Of a stretch of 64,000 nt of DNA, positions 11,389 through 22,718 are shown one piece after another. The position numbers and the translations under genes were made by a program. The DNA is from Chrysaora quinquecirrha (Eukaryota; Cnidaria; Scyphozoa; Semaeostomeae; Pelagiidae). The stretch lies in NCBI GenBank assembly GCA_014526335.1, contig JACTAT010000012.1, positions 2,874,563 to 2,938,562 on the forward strand. The letters run 5' to 3'. Position 1 is the stretch's first letter. Every line of letters starts with the position of its first letter. Below the pieces are notes generated by a model. That model ran no database searches and was not told the DNA's origin. It worked only from the letters and a program-made list of their open reading frames with translations.

Positions 11389-12704
11389 TTAATAAATCGC
11401 TGGTCCGTATAATTGTGTCCTGTTTCTCCTCCTTTCTGGGTATCTTCTATCGACTTCTTGGTCTGTATCTGAATCCTTTGGAATCACAACAGGAAATGTT
11501 TCTGGGATATGATGGTCATCTGCAGCATTACGAGGATCTGCACAATCATTATTTTCCACGTCGCTCGAATTTTCAAATGGCTCCGTTTTCTGAAATCTCT
11601 TGAAGAAACTTACATTTCGAGTTATGCGATGAGTGTCATTTCCGGCTGTCACTTTTGAGCCCTTTCACGATATTACATTGTATGGTTTCAGATTAAATCT
11701 CATAGACAATTTATTCATTTTGTCTTGCTTAACTAAGACAGTGTCGCCTACTGCAATATCAGAGGGTTGTGCACGTCTCTTGTTGTCTGCATATTCCTTT
11801 TGTTTCTCTTTTGCCATTTCATCATTCTTTCTTGTTTCATCATGTCTGTTTAAGTGTTTTTTCAATTTAAGCCCTGGTAACTTTCCATTTACCATTCGAT
11901 TAAACAGAATTTCAGCAGGCGGCACGTTCGTAGATGAATGAGGGGTCATGCGATATGCGAGTACGAATCATTGTATATCCTGCCGCAAATTGCGGCCTTC
12001 TGCGACTGCTGCACGAATAGATTTTCCCAAAGGTTTGTTGAAACTTTCAACCTCCCCATTGGCCTGTAGCCATAACGGTGTTGGTGGAGGAAACTGAATC
12101 CCGAGCGTGTTCATGTAGCGTTTAAAATCATTACCATTAAATGGTGGTCCGCCATCAGCCTTTACTACAAGAGGTATACAATGCATTGCGAAGATTTTAT
12201 CCAGGATCGGTATTATTGTTGGTGATGCAGTAGATCGAACAATCTCAACAACAGGAAAACGAGAATATGCATCAATTAATACCAGGAAATATTCACCACT
12301 TGGCAGTGGGCCGAAGAAATCTATGTTGGGGTGCCATAGACCATCTGGCAATTTTGTCATTTTCAGTTGCTCTGGTGGATTTTCTTGACCAGTGGCTTGG
12401 CAAGGAAGGCATTTTGCTATCTCTTCTTGCACCAGTTTATCAAATAGAGGAAACCAAATTTTTCCCGAATCAAAGCTTTTGTTTTGGCTAAACCCTGGTG
12501 ACCTTCATGGGCTACCTGTACAGTACATTTTTGTAAAGAGGTTGGAATGACAATTCTGGTACCCCGTAAGATAACTCCATTTGATTGGTTGATGGAGAGT
12601 TCATCTTTCACTGTTTCGAATGACTGTACCTCAGGGGAATTCCAATTACTAGAAGATATGGCTTGCTTGACGTCTTGCAGTGTTTTAGGCACGACTAAAT
12701 GCAA
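11389..12704 (-). pseudogene. Gypsy integrase
   Basis: Reading from 12704 downwards: the zinc-binding HHCC module (VAHEGHQGLAKTKALIREKF, then CLPCQATG), the DDE core with LIDAYSRFPVVEIV (first Asp), KADGGPPFNGNDF (second Asp; SDNG is usual) and QANGEVESFNKPLGK (Glu), then the C-terminal domain PAEILFNRMVNGKLPGL and VGDTVLVKQDK, ending in ERRRNRTQLYGPAIY. This family inserts the retroelement cDNA. Three frames are used (12704-12417, 12432-11968, 11949-11389 with a further shift near 11650), so the protein is not made. The missing upstream domains lie at 23.1-26.2 kb. Confidence 0.85.
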
Positions 12705-13249
12705 TTTATTCGGGTTTAATATGTGACAGGGGCTTTTTTAGTTATTATTGCCCTCTTGCATCGCATTAGAGGTAGAGAAGCTTTTGGGGTGTCTCATGAT
12801 TGGTGGAAGCTTTTCATACAAAGCAATTCCTTATACAGCAGTGTTGCTATGGTGAATCTGGTTAAATCGTGCGTTTAAATTTGGCAGCTATAAATTTTTG
12901 CCACGCGATCTGCGCTTATCATTAAAACTGAACATGAACTGTGAACGGAGAGTGTTTCGGAGTGCTGGACAAGCAGATTTTTGTCGTGTTCTCTTCGCAA
13001 GTTTTGGCTGCTATGAAAGTTGAATTGGGTGAGAAAGTTCTGATCTCTGTTTTGTTTTTATTATTTTGTCTTCCAATATTTGAATTTTGGAATTTAGGTG
13101 GAGATTTTAGTATCTTCACAGTTTGCCTAGGCCACACGTGGGCCAAAGTCATCTTAGAGTGTCTACTCAAGAAAGGGTTGCTCTGCTGGGTTTCTTGGCA
13201 ATCGATTTTTAATCTCCCTATGTGATGGTTCTTTAATCTTTAATCTAAG
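12705..13249. other. No gene recognised; left junction of the large insertion
   Basis: The gypsy integrase homology stops near 12680-12710. A TTAA lies at 12713 with TATGTGACAGGGGC following. Short ORFs on both strands at 12922-13225 show no recognisable motif. The right end of the same insertion is near 23092. Confidence 0.4.
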
Positions 13250-13849
13250 GAAACAGAACTCACCTCAATATCTGGTTGATGAAATTCCTGATGAATGCCA
13301 AATAACATACAACCTTAGAAATCATCGTGTCTTTGTCCAAAATATTGTGCGGACCAATCGTTTTGCAAATACTTATGTTGAAAACACATTCTATGAATGA
13401 AATAAACTTGACAAGGAGGTCCAAAATGCTGAATCCATTGCTCGGTTTAAAAACAAACTGCTATCTAAGATAAGACCAGAGGGAAATTCAGTGTATAATA
13501 TTCACGACATTTTAGTTGTTAGAATTTTAAGCAGACTACGTTTGCAATTTAGTGCGCTAAACGAGCATAGCTTCAGGCATAATTTTGATTCCTTAACCCA
13601 AATTTGTTTATGCGGAACAGCAAAAGAAGATAATGAACACTATCTCCTGCACTGCTCTTTGTATGGCATTAAGCAATGTGATCTCCTTGGTCAGCTCTCG
13701 GAAATTCCCAGTTTAGATCTTTCAAATTATGATTCGAAATCCCTCTGCACATTGCTTCTATATGGGTCTCCGCATTTGAATATTATTGATAACAGAATAA
13801 TTTTAGAGGCTACAATATCTTTTATTAAAGCAACAAAACGGTTTTATTG
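13250..13849 (+). pseudogene. C-terminal fragment of a LINE reverse transcriptase protein
   Basis: From 13250 one plus-strand frame reads a retroelement C-terminal module: DEIPDECQITYNLRNH, a stop near 13400, FKNKLLSKIRPEGNS, then LRLQFSALNEHSFRHNF and CLCGTAKEDNEHYLLHC, i.e. a C-x-C plus H-x3-C pattern common in the tail of LINE proteins. The open part from 13491 gives 119 residues and stops at 13850. No RT core is present; the fragment is 5'-truncated, as is usual for LINE copies. The clade cannot be set from this piece. Confidence 0.65.
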
Positions 13850-13985
13850 AATGCAGCACCCCTTATTTAACTTTTGTTTTGTTCTTTCTTTCTTTCTTTC
13901 TTTTCCTTTTTTCAAAATTTGTATGAGTTTGTGTTGAACTTTATATGCTGGGTTGCAATTAGATATAATATAAAATATATTGTAA

Positions 13986-14042
13986 GTGCTATTTATAGAG
14001 GGAACGCGATGACCTTGTGTCTTTTCCCTCTATAGGTAGCAC
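13986..14042 (+). other. Long hairpin in the putative LINE 3' UTR
   Basis: GTGCTATTTATAGAGGGAA is followed, after a ~19-base loop, by its reverse complement with two mismatches (TTCCCTCTATAGGTAGCAC). It lies ~135 bp after the LINE stop codon. In RNA it would form a 19-bp stem. It may be a 3' UTR structure of this LINE or a tiny palindromic insertion. Confidence 0.7.
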
Positions 14043-15283
14043 CTCATGTTGTATTGTTGTTGCCAGTTTACGATTTTATTTTATATAAAAAAAAATGTTA
14101 TGGTTATTATCACTATTATATTGCTTATTTCTTCATTTATTCTCTTGTCGGATTGTTTGTTGAGTTGACCGGGCCTCTAGATTAGATACACGAATTATCC
14201 TGTCTACATAGAAAAGTAATCTAAGTTATTTATAGGCCTACTGGACTCATGACAAAACACGAACTTTCGCTGAGCTTTCTAGAAGTATTTTGGTGCTGTT
14301 GGATTGCCCATCCTGATATAAGATAAAATTGCAAGCATGTTTGCAGGAATGAGATCCGTTTTTTTTCTGCTATAGGCCTATTGATATAGACTTGAATAAA
14401 TTGAGAAAGGAAAGACCACTTAACTGGCTGCTGCGTGTAGAAGTCTTTTTCGTTTCTATTACACTCTGAAAAAAAATTTTTTCGATTCTATCACATTCTG
14501 AAGAAGCCCTGCTTGGCAGGGCGAAATATTAGTTTTTTAAAAAATATTTTAATTCCAAACCATAGTTTATCTTTTGTTTTTTGCGTCGCGGTGTTCCTGC
14601 TTGGTTTATTATGTTTTGGACTTGGTTGGTGATACTATGCATTAGGCTAAAACAGATATGAAGTCCTGTACTTCTTCAATTTGTTCCCTGCATCAATTTT
14701 GTTATTTGTTCATGGGTATCTCAAAACCTGTGTCCTAATAACCTAAACAAAAAAAATGAAATCTTTGGGAGTTTTGAACCATTGTTTATGGTATTGCCTT
14801 TCATACGTTGTTTGGATGCAACAGTCAGATTTTTGCATTTTCGTATCGGAATATTGCAATCCTATGAAAATTTTACTTGAGTTAAACATTTTTTTTAGTT
14901 CAATTTAAAAAGCAATACTGCAGGGTTGCATGTTGCTGTCGAAATAATTTTATAAGCAAATGGATTTCGGCTACACTCTTGTATGCAGCTATACAGCTTT
15001 GAGTTGCCTACTGCTTATTGTTTTGGTTAAGAGAGATCTATTTTATCTTTAACCATCAACTTTATTGGAGGGAGATGATGCTTCAAGTGTCTTGTTAAAT
15101 AAGAATGCCCTTTTCTCAATTGATTGCCCAGTTTTGGTATTCTAAACAGATTTTATATCATCTAGAAAGGTCTAGTTGTTATTCAGCTGGGTGCAGTGTT
15201 CTTTGAATACATGATCAGGTTACAAAAACTGATTAAGCAAAAATAACCGAAATCTTAACCAATGTCCAGTGTTTTACATAGAC
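14043..15283. other. No gene seen apart from a hammerhead-like motif
   Basis: AT-rich sequence with only short random ORFs. A near-duplicate of about 20 bases (TCTATTACACTCTGAA / TCTATCACATTCTGAA) precedes the hammerhead-like motif at 14498. Confidence 0.4.
14498..14530 (+). ncRNA. Hammerhead-ribozyme-like motif of Penelope type
   Basis: CTGAAGA is followed by a perfect 6-bp stem II (GCCCTG/CAGGGC with a short loop) and GAAAT. This matches the CUGANGA - stem II - GAAA core of minimal type I hammerheads carried by Penelope-like elements, except that the base after GAAA is T, not C. Stem I pairing is weak. No PLE coding sequence adjoins it, so it is probably the remnant of a 5'-truncated copy. 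Confidence 0.5.
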
Positions 15284-15286
15284 TTA

Positions 15287-15841
15287 GGGACCATTCATTA
15301 TTTATACAGAGGTTGGTACTGAAGGGAAATGGGTTGGATTAGCAAAATTTTACACATCAAAATGGTTGGGTACAAACAATTTTGAGCCTTGAATTTGGTT
15401 GGGTAAAAAAATCTGAAAACTAAATGAGTGGGTTCAAAAACAATAATAAAATTGTTTAATTTGAAGAAGTCAGTCACTCTCATCATCAGATGATAGTTCA
15501 TTTTCTGAACTTGGCAAAGAAAGGTTGTCCAAGAACTATTCTTCATCTTCAGTCCCATTGTCTTCTTCAGCTTCCATTCTTTCTTTAAAGGTCGCTCTTT
15601 GTTTCATCAGAATTTTTATTTCTTATTTGATTATTTATTATTTTTTTATACAAACGATGAATTCATGAAGTTTTGTTACTGTTAAAGATATTGATTTATG
15701 GTTGGGTAAAAGAATATTACTCCTTGTTGTTGGTGGGGTAAGATTTTTTTTGAAAATCAAACCGGTTGGGTTATAATTTTTTTTTCATATAAATTTCTCC
15801 TTGCTTTGGTACCTACCCCTACATAAATAATGAACGGTCCC
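15287..15841. mobile_element. 555-bp MITE with TTA target duplication
   Basis: The left end GGGACCATTCATTATTTAT matches the reverse complement of the right end (GGGACCGTTCATTATTTAT), and the match continues to about 33 bp including GGTAC. TTA flanks both sides (15284-15286, 15842-15844). A 3-bp TTA duplication and this end structure fit a PIF/Harbinger-type non-autonomous element. The interior repeats GGTTGGGTA-like words, partly inverted. The short minus-strand ORF inside (15298-15558) is not convincing as a gene. Confidence 0.8.
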
Positions 15842-15844
15842 TTA

Positions 15845-16124
15845 TGTTAGACACAGATGGAGCGAATTAAGTTTTTATTGCAACAATTGTGATGGAAAAT
15901 TCAATTTTGAATAAAAATGTTTGTTGAATGTGGTCGCAAATAAAGTGGCAACTGGTAAGTTGAACAGAAAATATTTAAAACAAAAAGAATGAACAGTGTC
16001 AAAATGTTTGCTGTCTCTGAGACTACTTGGTCAATAATCACTCCAAAATAAGAAATAAAAAGGCTGAAAATGAAGCCAAGTGTTCTCATAATAAATGAAA
16101 TTCATTTTTACTGTATAATGAAAT
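15845..16124. other. Nothing recognised
   Basis: AT-rich spacer between the MITE and the repeat array; the only ORF (minus, 15901-16089) is hydrophobic and has no recognisable motif. Confidence 0.4.
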
Positions 16125-16549
16125 GCATATAAGGTCACTCATAGTACCTAAACTAATCGATCAGGTTAAGAAAGAAATTGCCAATAATTTCATTTTGCTA
16201 TCAAAGATAAATTCACTGAAAAAACGTTATAAAGTTGTAAAGAAATCAGTTTACAAACGCACGTCAAATTGCTCAAGAAATTTAAAATGCATCAGATTGC
16301 AGAAGAAATTGTCAAACATCAAATTGGACTCAATATTGAATTGCACTATCAATAAAATTTCGCAACGAATTGCAGTAGAAGTAGAATTGCACATAACGTC
16401 GTATTGCTCAAAAAATTATTAATACGTCAGATTGCAGAAGAGATTTCCAAACGCATCAAATTGCACTGAACGTCAAATTGCACTGATGATAGAATTTCGC
16501 AACGAATTGCAGAATAAGTCGAATTGCACAAGCGTCGAATTGCACAAGA
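16125..16549 (+). repeat. Degenerate ~135-bp tandem array, left of the XPG-like element
   Basis: Words such as CGTCAAATTGCAC, CATCAGATTGCAGAAG and AATTTCGCAACGAATTGCAG recur. The last occurs at 16356 and 16493 (137 apart) and ACGTC..ATTGCTCAA at 16261 and 16396 (135 apart), giving about three units. Similar words in the same orientation resume at 22719, right after the element's other end. Confidence 0.7.
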
Positions 16550-16550
16550 A

Positions 16551-16911
16551 TTAGACAGGGAATTTCGCCCAACAATCTGGCAAACTACCTAACCTTTGTT
16601 TTTAAGCTTGATTCCTTATCAGTTTTTTACGCTCTTTCTTATGAGCCCAGGGAACATTTTCAAAAATTGCCGGGGGTCGTGTCATTTTTTGATGAAAACA
16701 GGGGGGTAGAATCTGATAATGAGACCATTTTCTGTCTGCAATTAGAGTCTTTTGCGGCAATTCGTATCACAAACTACAGGTTAGACAGCTCTAGATCATT
16801 GGGGTACATTCAGTGACTTTTCTGGGGGTAGTATCACGTGAAATTACGTCATAGGCCTAATATTTTTAAGCTCCATTCAAACAGTTTGATTTTATTGTTG
16901 CACGACAATAA
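16551..16911 (+). repeat. Left terminal inverted repeat of the XPG-like transposon
   Basis: It begins TTAGACAGGGAATTTCGCCC and ends near GACAATAA. Included words such as CATTGGGGTACATTCAGTGA and ACGTCATAGGCCTAATAT recur inverted in the right arm. No ORF. Confidence 0.85.
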
Positions 16912-17155
16912 CAAATATCTAATAAGAAACAATAAAACAGTCACCCTCAGACCTTTTCTAAGAACCAAAGCCTGCATTTTTATTAGATAAAGTATTTAGG
17001 CTGTACAAAGCTTCAACACAGTGAACCCGAGGGGAAACATCTTGCGTTATACTTTCATCTATTTACAGCACCGATTCAAACGAAACAGATTGATATCTGA
17101 AAAAAAAATGTTTCACTCTATTTCGCTATCACTGTTAGATATCTACGTATGTCTA

Positions 17156-17762
17156 TTATGGCATCCATTCATCTACAGAGTCATCGGTAGAATCAAAGTC
17201 CGATACTTCCCATGAACTTTCGTCACTAGAAGTCACTGGAAGATGCCAACGGCTGCCTCCTTGCGCCTCTGCATCGCAATCAATAAGGCATTCATCATCA
17301 GCTTGGTAGGAAACATCATCGTGCATTTCTGCATCTTCTAAACTATCTTCTTTCCTTTCTGCTACTGCTTGTTTTACAATGTTGACTCTCTTTTTTCTTT
17401 TTCTGGGCATCGGTTGACTGTCAAACGAATTCTCTTCTGAATCTGCATCACCGTCATCGGAGTTATCTTGTTGAATTTTCCTTCGCCGCTTGGACTTGAA
17501 AGACGGTGGCAATTGATCTCCTGTGTACCAAACAGGCGTCATTAGTCTTCGCTTCTCGCACCACCTCCAACCATAATTTTCAACCTCTAGCTGGTAAATT
17601 TCTTTCTCTAAACATCGTTGCCAGAAATATGCTTGATGATAAGCACGCTTGATAACTTGAAAAAGCGAATCAGGATCCGGAGGCAGAGACATTGAAGATT
17701 TCACTTTCATTGACTTATAAAGACGAACGCGGGTTTCGATGTAGGTTTCATTCCCCTTTCCA
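17156..17762 (-). pseudogene. XPG-like transposase, C-terminal part
   Basis: The frame resumes at about 17760 (ETYIETRVRLYKSMKV), then LPPDPDSLFQVIKRAYHQAY, W-rich YGWRWCEKRRLMTPVWYTGD and a basic patch PRKRKKRVNIVKQAV that could be a nuclear localisation signal, ending in a long acidic tail (DSTDDSVDEWMP). Relatives often end in a Cys-rich module; this one does not, so the C-terminus is either a different subfamily or rebuilt. The open length is 184 residues from the ATG at 17710. Confidence 0.6.
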
Positions 17763-18179
17763 CTATAAATCGCAATACACTGGATTTCGTATCAACTTTT
17801 TCAAAATCTTTACCTTTCCTACTTTATATAAGTAGGATGTGGTGTTAAAACCAGTGATAGCATGCAGTGATGGCAGAGTTAATGATACCTTAGTTCCAAG
17901 AAAAGAACAAATTGCACCGATATCTGCGTACTTCATATGGTCGTACTTCATAAACCATTTCTCTGATGATATCTCACATTTCTCGTATGCCCAAATCATT
18001 AGAACTAGCACGTCTGTGTCCTTGGATACCACAACAACGTTGCTTTTTTCAAGAGATGCGTGTAGTACTAGTCTTGTATCAGCCTCCTCGTGATTGCACT
18101 TGAACAGTCTGCGGATCTCATTTGCTTCAACTATGGTGGTATTTTCACGGGAAGTCAAAACTGTAGGCAGTGACAACAA
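17763..18179 (-). pseudogene. XPG-like transposase, nuclease core
   Basis: It continues in frame after the TGA at 18186. It carries FKCNHEEADTRLVLHA and VVVVSKDTDVLVLMIWAYEK, matching the E-x-A-D and D-x-D clusters that bind metal in FEN1/XPG-type nucleases, followed by LPSLHAITGFNTTSYLYKVGK. In related proteins the last block is usually HAITGCDT; here Cys-Asp is Phe-Asn, so one acidic residue is absent. The frame ends at 17763 and shifts before the C-terminal part. Confidence 0.65.
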
Positions 18180-18185
18180 ACGTCG

Positions 18186-19352
18186 TCATTCAGCAGTCTG
18201 TAAATATCCATAAACAATATTGACCAGCTCCTCTTTATTTTCACCGTTGTGAAGAAATTCTTGCCACTTATTGCCTTGAAGCATATGTTGGTGAACACTG
18301 TCGACATGTACTTTGAGTCCACATTCCCCGCGTTTTGAACGTGTTCCACCCTTTGTGCTTTTCTCAGGATACGTATCACATATAAATCCTATCCCGATTG
18401 GCTCACAATCCTTTGGAGGTGTGATGAAATGGACTAGACTTTCTATCAATTCCTTGTAAGTTGCTTTTGGCTTCAGACTTCGTATTGCAGCAAGTCCATC
18501 CAGAAACCAAATGCAGTTCTTTGGCGCAATCTCAGTTACTGCATCAGACTCTGTTATCAGGTAGTTGCGGAATGATGCCTTGTCAGATTGTCTGAGGGTG
18601 CCTTCAGGTGTTGCAGCAGATAATAGGACAGACGTGATCGGATAGCTGAAGGCTTCCTCGAGACTCACTGCCTTTGCAACAATAAGCCCAAATGCCTGTT
18701 GGTCTTCTTTCAATACTGAAATCGCTTTCGGGGTCTTCTTTGCTTTTACCAGCCCTGTCTTCAACTTGATCCTTTTGATAGGTTCAAAGAACCCTTTTTC
18801 TCGACCAGATAATCTCTCTTTGACGAATGCCTTGTAATGTGTGTCTCCAATTACTGCCGCGTTTAGCATGTCACTGACAACAGTATTGTCTATTTCTTCA
18901 CCTGTAGTGAGAAACTTTGGTGAACCATTGCTAAATGGATTGACACCATACAGAGAAAGCTGCTCTTGAAGCATCTTCACATGCTGATGATGAATTTTCT
19001 TCCCATACGATGTCATCTCCTTGTGTATAGACGAAGTCTTTATCAGCAACTGTTGTCGAAATGCTTCTCGCAATTTACAATGAATATGGATTGTTCTGAC
19101 CCATGTGTTCACTGCTTCTGTGTTGCTACTGAAACCACATCGAAAGGGGCCAGCTGTCCCCTTTGTCCGCTTGTTGAAAAGCTCTGTGATGAGGTCGCCA
19201 TGCACCGTAGAGAAAGTTCCACCTGAAATACTGCCACCAAATCCTCTTTCTTTCATATCCATGAATGCAGGATGATTTTGCCGCTCTAGGTTGCGCAAAT
19301 AAACATGCTGGTAGCTGCAATACCTGGCGTAGTTATATTTGGTCCAATGCAA
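18186..19352 (-). pseudogene. XPG-like transposase, region containing first nuclease motifs
   Basis: This 388-residue frame reads YNYARYCSYQHVYLRNLE, GGSISGGTFSTVHGDLITE, TEAVNTWVRTIHIHCKLR and then FLDGLAAIRSLKPKATYKE and IGIGFICDTYPEKS. The latter two blocks look like the N-terminal part of a PIN/XPG fold with an early acidic residue. It ends in a TGA at 18186-18188. The next codons remain in the same frame and continue the protein, so TGA probably replaced CGA by CpG deamination. Confidence 0.65.
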
Positions 19353-20990
19353 AAGTTAATTTGAGCATGTCTCTCTCAGACTGCAGATGTCGTTCTAGAT
19401 CGCATTCCCTTACAGCTGATATCATTGCCAATAAGCTGGAAATATCTTTCAAATAACAGATTGTCATTGCACCTTCTGTGTTTGGTAAACAATGCAAAAG
19501 CTGGGCAACCAAGGATTTGAAAGGTTTAGAATCTATTACAGCATTGAGTGTCATAGCATTTGGATCTTTTCGAAGCATTTGTACAGCTGCCATCAAATCT
19601 GAATCCATATTGGTATGTGAGCATGTAACTTTCATTATTCGATGCTGCATAAGAGCATCAAAGCATTCTTTATGCAAACGCATGCAGCGGTAGTAATTTC
19701 GGCCCTCGAACGCTTGATCTGCTGATCCTGCAGCAATAACTCCGGATTCAACCCACCATTCCTTATATCCTCGACAAGAATACCGTTTGTAAAGCAGCTT
19801 TTGTCTCAAACGCAGTTGATGAAAACCACCCATCATTAAGACAATGTTTTTGTACAAATCGGGATTCTTCCATAGTAAATGACAAAGCTTCGAGTACACT
19901 GCTTCATCAGAGTGTGCAATTACATATGGAATTTCAAGACTCTCTATAAGGTCCAACAGAAAATCCAAATATTCTTTACATATTGGATACTCCGGTGGCG
20001 CTGGTGAAACTGGTATGTATTCTTGCACACAAGCTGATATCTCCTTGCTGGAAACCATTTTATTGAATGCGGTCCAGGATCCAAGAAGAGGTAGCTCTTT
20101 GCCAAGTATTTCGGATGGCAACAATCCAGCTAAAGACCATTCAATGTCACGTTCAAGGCACAAGTCAAGTGCTTCCCGGCAGTTATCATCAACATGAGAT
20201 TCCACTAAAGGGGGTCCAACTAGTTTGCCGATTTGATACGAAGGTGCTAAGCCAGGCACTAATTCATCATCACTGCAAATGTCAAGTGGACGTTCGATAT
20301 CACTTGAAATTAAAGGTATGGCTAAGTCCTCTTCTGTAGGCAACTGGAAAATGGTTTTGTTCGTATCGTGTGTTGTTCCAGATCCAGTTACGGTTTCTTG
20401 TCTGCCATCGTTGTTGTCCATTGTGCTGTGGGTAACCACTCCTTTTCTAAGACTGTCAAACAGAGACGTCTTTGTGGAAGTCATTGTAGCCCAGGCCATG
20501 TTCTGCAATCTAATATCACGGTAAGATGACACATGATTCAATTTGTGCAGCACATCAATTGCTTCCTTACTTCCAGTTAATCTGTGCAACACAAGACCCA
20601 TTACAACTTGCTTTGGAGAATTGTCATTTGTAACAAGAGATCCCCAATCACTTGCCAGAGACCAAATCTTAATTGCTCTAAGATGGGAGGATGTTTCTGC
20701 GTAACCATACTTGTTTAATTTGGCACTGTCACTGAGAGTGTAATGTATGGCGTTATAGATTTCCGGAAGAACTCCCCTGTCAAGGGTCCTTATCAAATCT
20801 TCCGGGGAAAGTGGTAACTTCAATTCGTCTCTGTCATACGCGGAGATCATTCTTCCAAAAGATCTAGCCAGGTCATTGTCTCGGAGTCCACAACCATGAA
20901 GCGCAGCAACAGCGTACTGACAGGGGTTGACATCAGATGCATGAACCAAGACATATTTACCAGATGGGAAAACGAAATATTTTCTTCAAA
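19333..20990 (-). pseudogene. XPG-like transposase, central region
   Basis: After the frameshift near 20970-20990 this 538-residue frame continues the protein (VHASDVNPCQYAVAALHGCG). It includes a long helical region, PISYVIAHSDEAVY-like and VLMMGGFHQLRLRQKLLYKR blocks and GRNYYRCMRLHKECFDALM, which are typical of this protein family. No enzymatic motif is assigned to this part. It ends at a stop at 19333; the protein continues in another frame (from about 19350), so one more frameshift separates them. Long intact frames suggest fairly recent activity of the family. Confidence 0.7.
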
Positions 20991-21872
20991 CTGACAAATC
21001 AGTTTTCTCTTCAGTGACTTGGTGCAATTAATAACAGGTGTTTCAAGACCTTGTTCTTCGCTCAATACCTTGATGTCATTAAGCAGCTCATTGAGAAGAT
21101 ATGCACATTTGTCTCGCAAAATCTTCGTCTTTATCTTGTGAAAAAATGCTTCCATTGTATCGTGCTCCCTTTCACTATTTATACTTAAAACTTCCTCCTC
21201 GACACTTTTTGAGAATGCATACTTAAGGTAACAGGACTGATGATAAAAGACGACCACAGCAAATATGTCATGAGCGTCTCCTGACAGTTGCAACTCTAGC
21301 CGCCGAGAAGCCAGATAGAACCTATGTTCCCGGTTCTGCAAATAAATTTCTTTTCGTGCAACTAATCTTTGGCAGCTATTTGCTGTTGAACACCTTCCTA
21401 ACCCTCCTTCATTGTATTGATTGCTATCGGTGGGTCTCACTTCGTCGCAAATAAAACAACGGGTCTTTTTTTGTAAAAGTTCTTTTCGAGAGCGCAACCG
21501 TTTTTTGACAGGAGAGTCCTGTTTCTCTTCCTCTGGTTGACTTTCTGTGGTTGCATTATCATCAGTAAAACCATACTTGGAAGCAGCTCGGTTAATGTTG
21601 TTCCTGAACTCTGCTCTGCACGATTTATGAACTTTACCTAATGGTATTGATTCATTTTTTATCAGATCATAGACTGCAGGGAAATTATACTTTGCATCGT
21701 CACCCGGAATATCAATGTGCGACCACTTCTCAGCATCATCTTTTAATCTCTGCCAGCCAGTGTCGCCATTTGCTTGGAATTTATCTTTCTTTGCAATAGT
21801 CTGGTTACAAAGAAGACAGAGGCTCTGATCCCTGCCCGTTTCGGGACTAAGAAATGGTTGGGAATGCTGCAT
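20847..21872 (-). pseudogene. XPG-like transposase, N-terminal zinc-finger part
   Basis: The frame starts with an ATG at 21872 (MQHSQPFLSPETGRDQ) and soon shows CLLCNQTIAKKD, then HKSCRAEFRN, then a second module CFICDEVRPTD with C and H (YHQSCYLKY) further on. This paired Cys/His arrangement resembles the N-terminus of large uncharacterised proteins common in invertebrate genomes. The frame leaves the conserved protein near 20990, where another frame takes over (GKYVLVHASDVNPC); the last ~40 residues of this ORF are read through in the wrong frame. It is the 5' end of the gene whose other parts follow at lower coordinates. Confidence 0.7.
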
Positions 21873-22358
21873 ATGACTTGAAATATCCCTGCTAATAACG
21901 AATTTGCTTGCTTATAAATTGAACTACCGATACATTGTTTTGAATTCAACAAAATGAATACAAAGTAAACAATAACAGTATGTAAAGAAATACTCTTCAA
22001 CTCACTAACTCATGATGAATTGATCAAACAGAGATTTTCCAATGAAAGACAATCTTTAGCTTTTCCAAGTTACATTTTTTAATCCAAAATCACTCGTGAG
22101 AATCTGGAAATATCTAAAACTAACGATTCCTGTAAATGGTTTAAGCATGTGACAACAAACTAAACTGCAAGGCTACGTCAGTCCTTTTATAACCACTGGC
22201 CCTATCACAACAGGTAATCCATTAGTCAGCGTCCAGTTCCAGTTTCAAAATGAGGCTATTACGCACTTGATAGATATGGAGAAAGAACTATACTGTCTTT
22301 AATAACAAAAATAAACGTTGCAAAAGAGAAATGAATTCTGAAGTGGGCGTTTTATTTT

Positions 22359-22718
22359 TTATTGTCGTACAACAATAAAATCAAACTGTTTGTATGGAGC
22401 TTAAAAATATTAGGCCTATGACGTCGTTTCACGTGATACTACCCCCGAAAAGTCACTGAATGTACCCCAATGATCTAGAGCTGTCTAACCTGTACTTTAT
22501 GATACGAATTGCCGCAAAAGACTCCAATTGCAGACAGAAAATGGTCTCATTATCAGATTCTACCCCCATTTTTTCATCAAAAAATGACACGACCCCCAGC
22601 AATTTTTGAAAATGTTCCCTGGGCTCATAAGAAAGAGCGTAAAAAACTGATAAGGAATCCAGCTTAAAAACAAAGGTTAGGCAGTTTGCCAGATTGTTGG
22701 GCGAAATTCCCTGTCTAA
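22359..22718 (-). repeat. Right terminal inverted repeat of the XPG-like transposon
   Basis: Inverted counterpart of 16551-16911. It runs from TTATTGTCG to CCCTGTCTAA. Differences are scattered substitutions (for example ACGTCGTTTCACG versus ACGTAATTTCACG in the inverted arm). Confidence 0.85.

Larger units (their letters stand above)
16551..22718 (-). mobile_element. 6.2-kb DNA transposon with 361-bp terminal inverted repeats and an XPG/PIN-like nuclease gene
   Basis: The two ends (16551-16911 and 22359-22718) are inverted copies at roughly 90 percent identity, starting TAGACAGGGAATTTCGCCC. Between them a single long minus-strand gene in five pieces (21872 to 17156) encodes a zinc-finger and nuclease-like protein. 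XPG-like nuclease transposases are described for the Academ superfamily, so Academ is the most likely placement; the ends were not compared with known Academ ends. The element sits inside a ~135-bp repeat array whose units continue in the same direction on both sides. Target duplication is unclear (TA or TTA-like). Confidence 0.7.

Noticed and set aside
5030..11400. CACTA-type terminal repeats for the EnSpm element
   Set aside because: CACTACTCAAGG near 5035 looked promising but no inverted partner was found near 11.1-11.4 kb.
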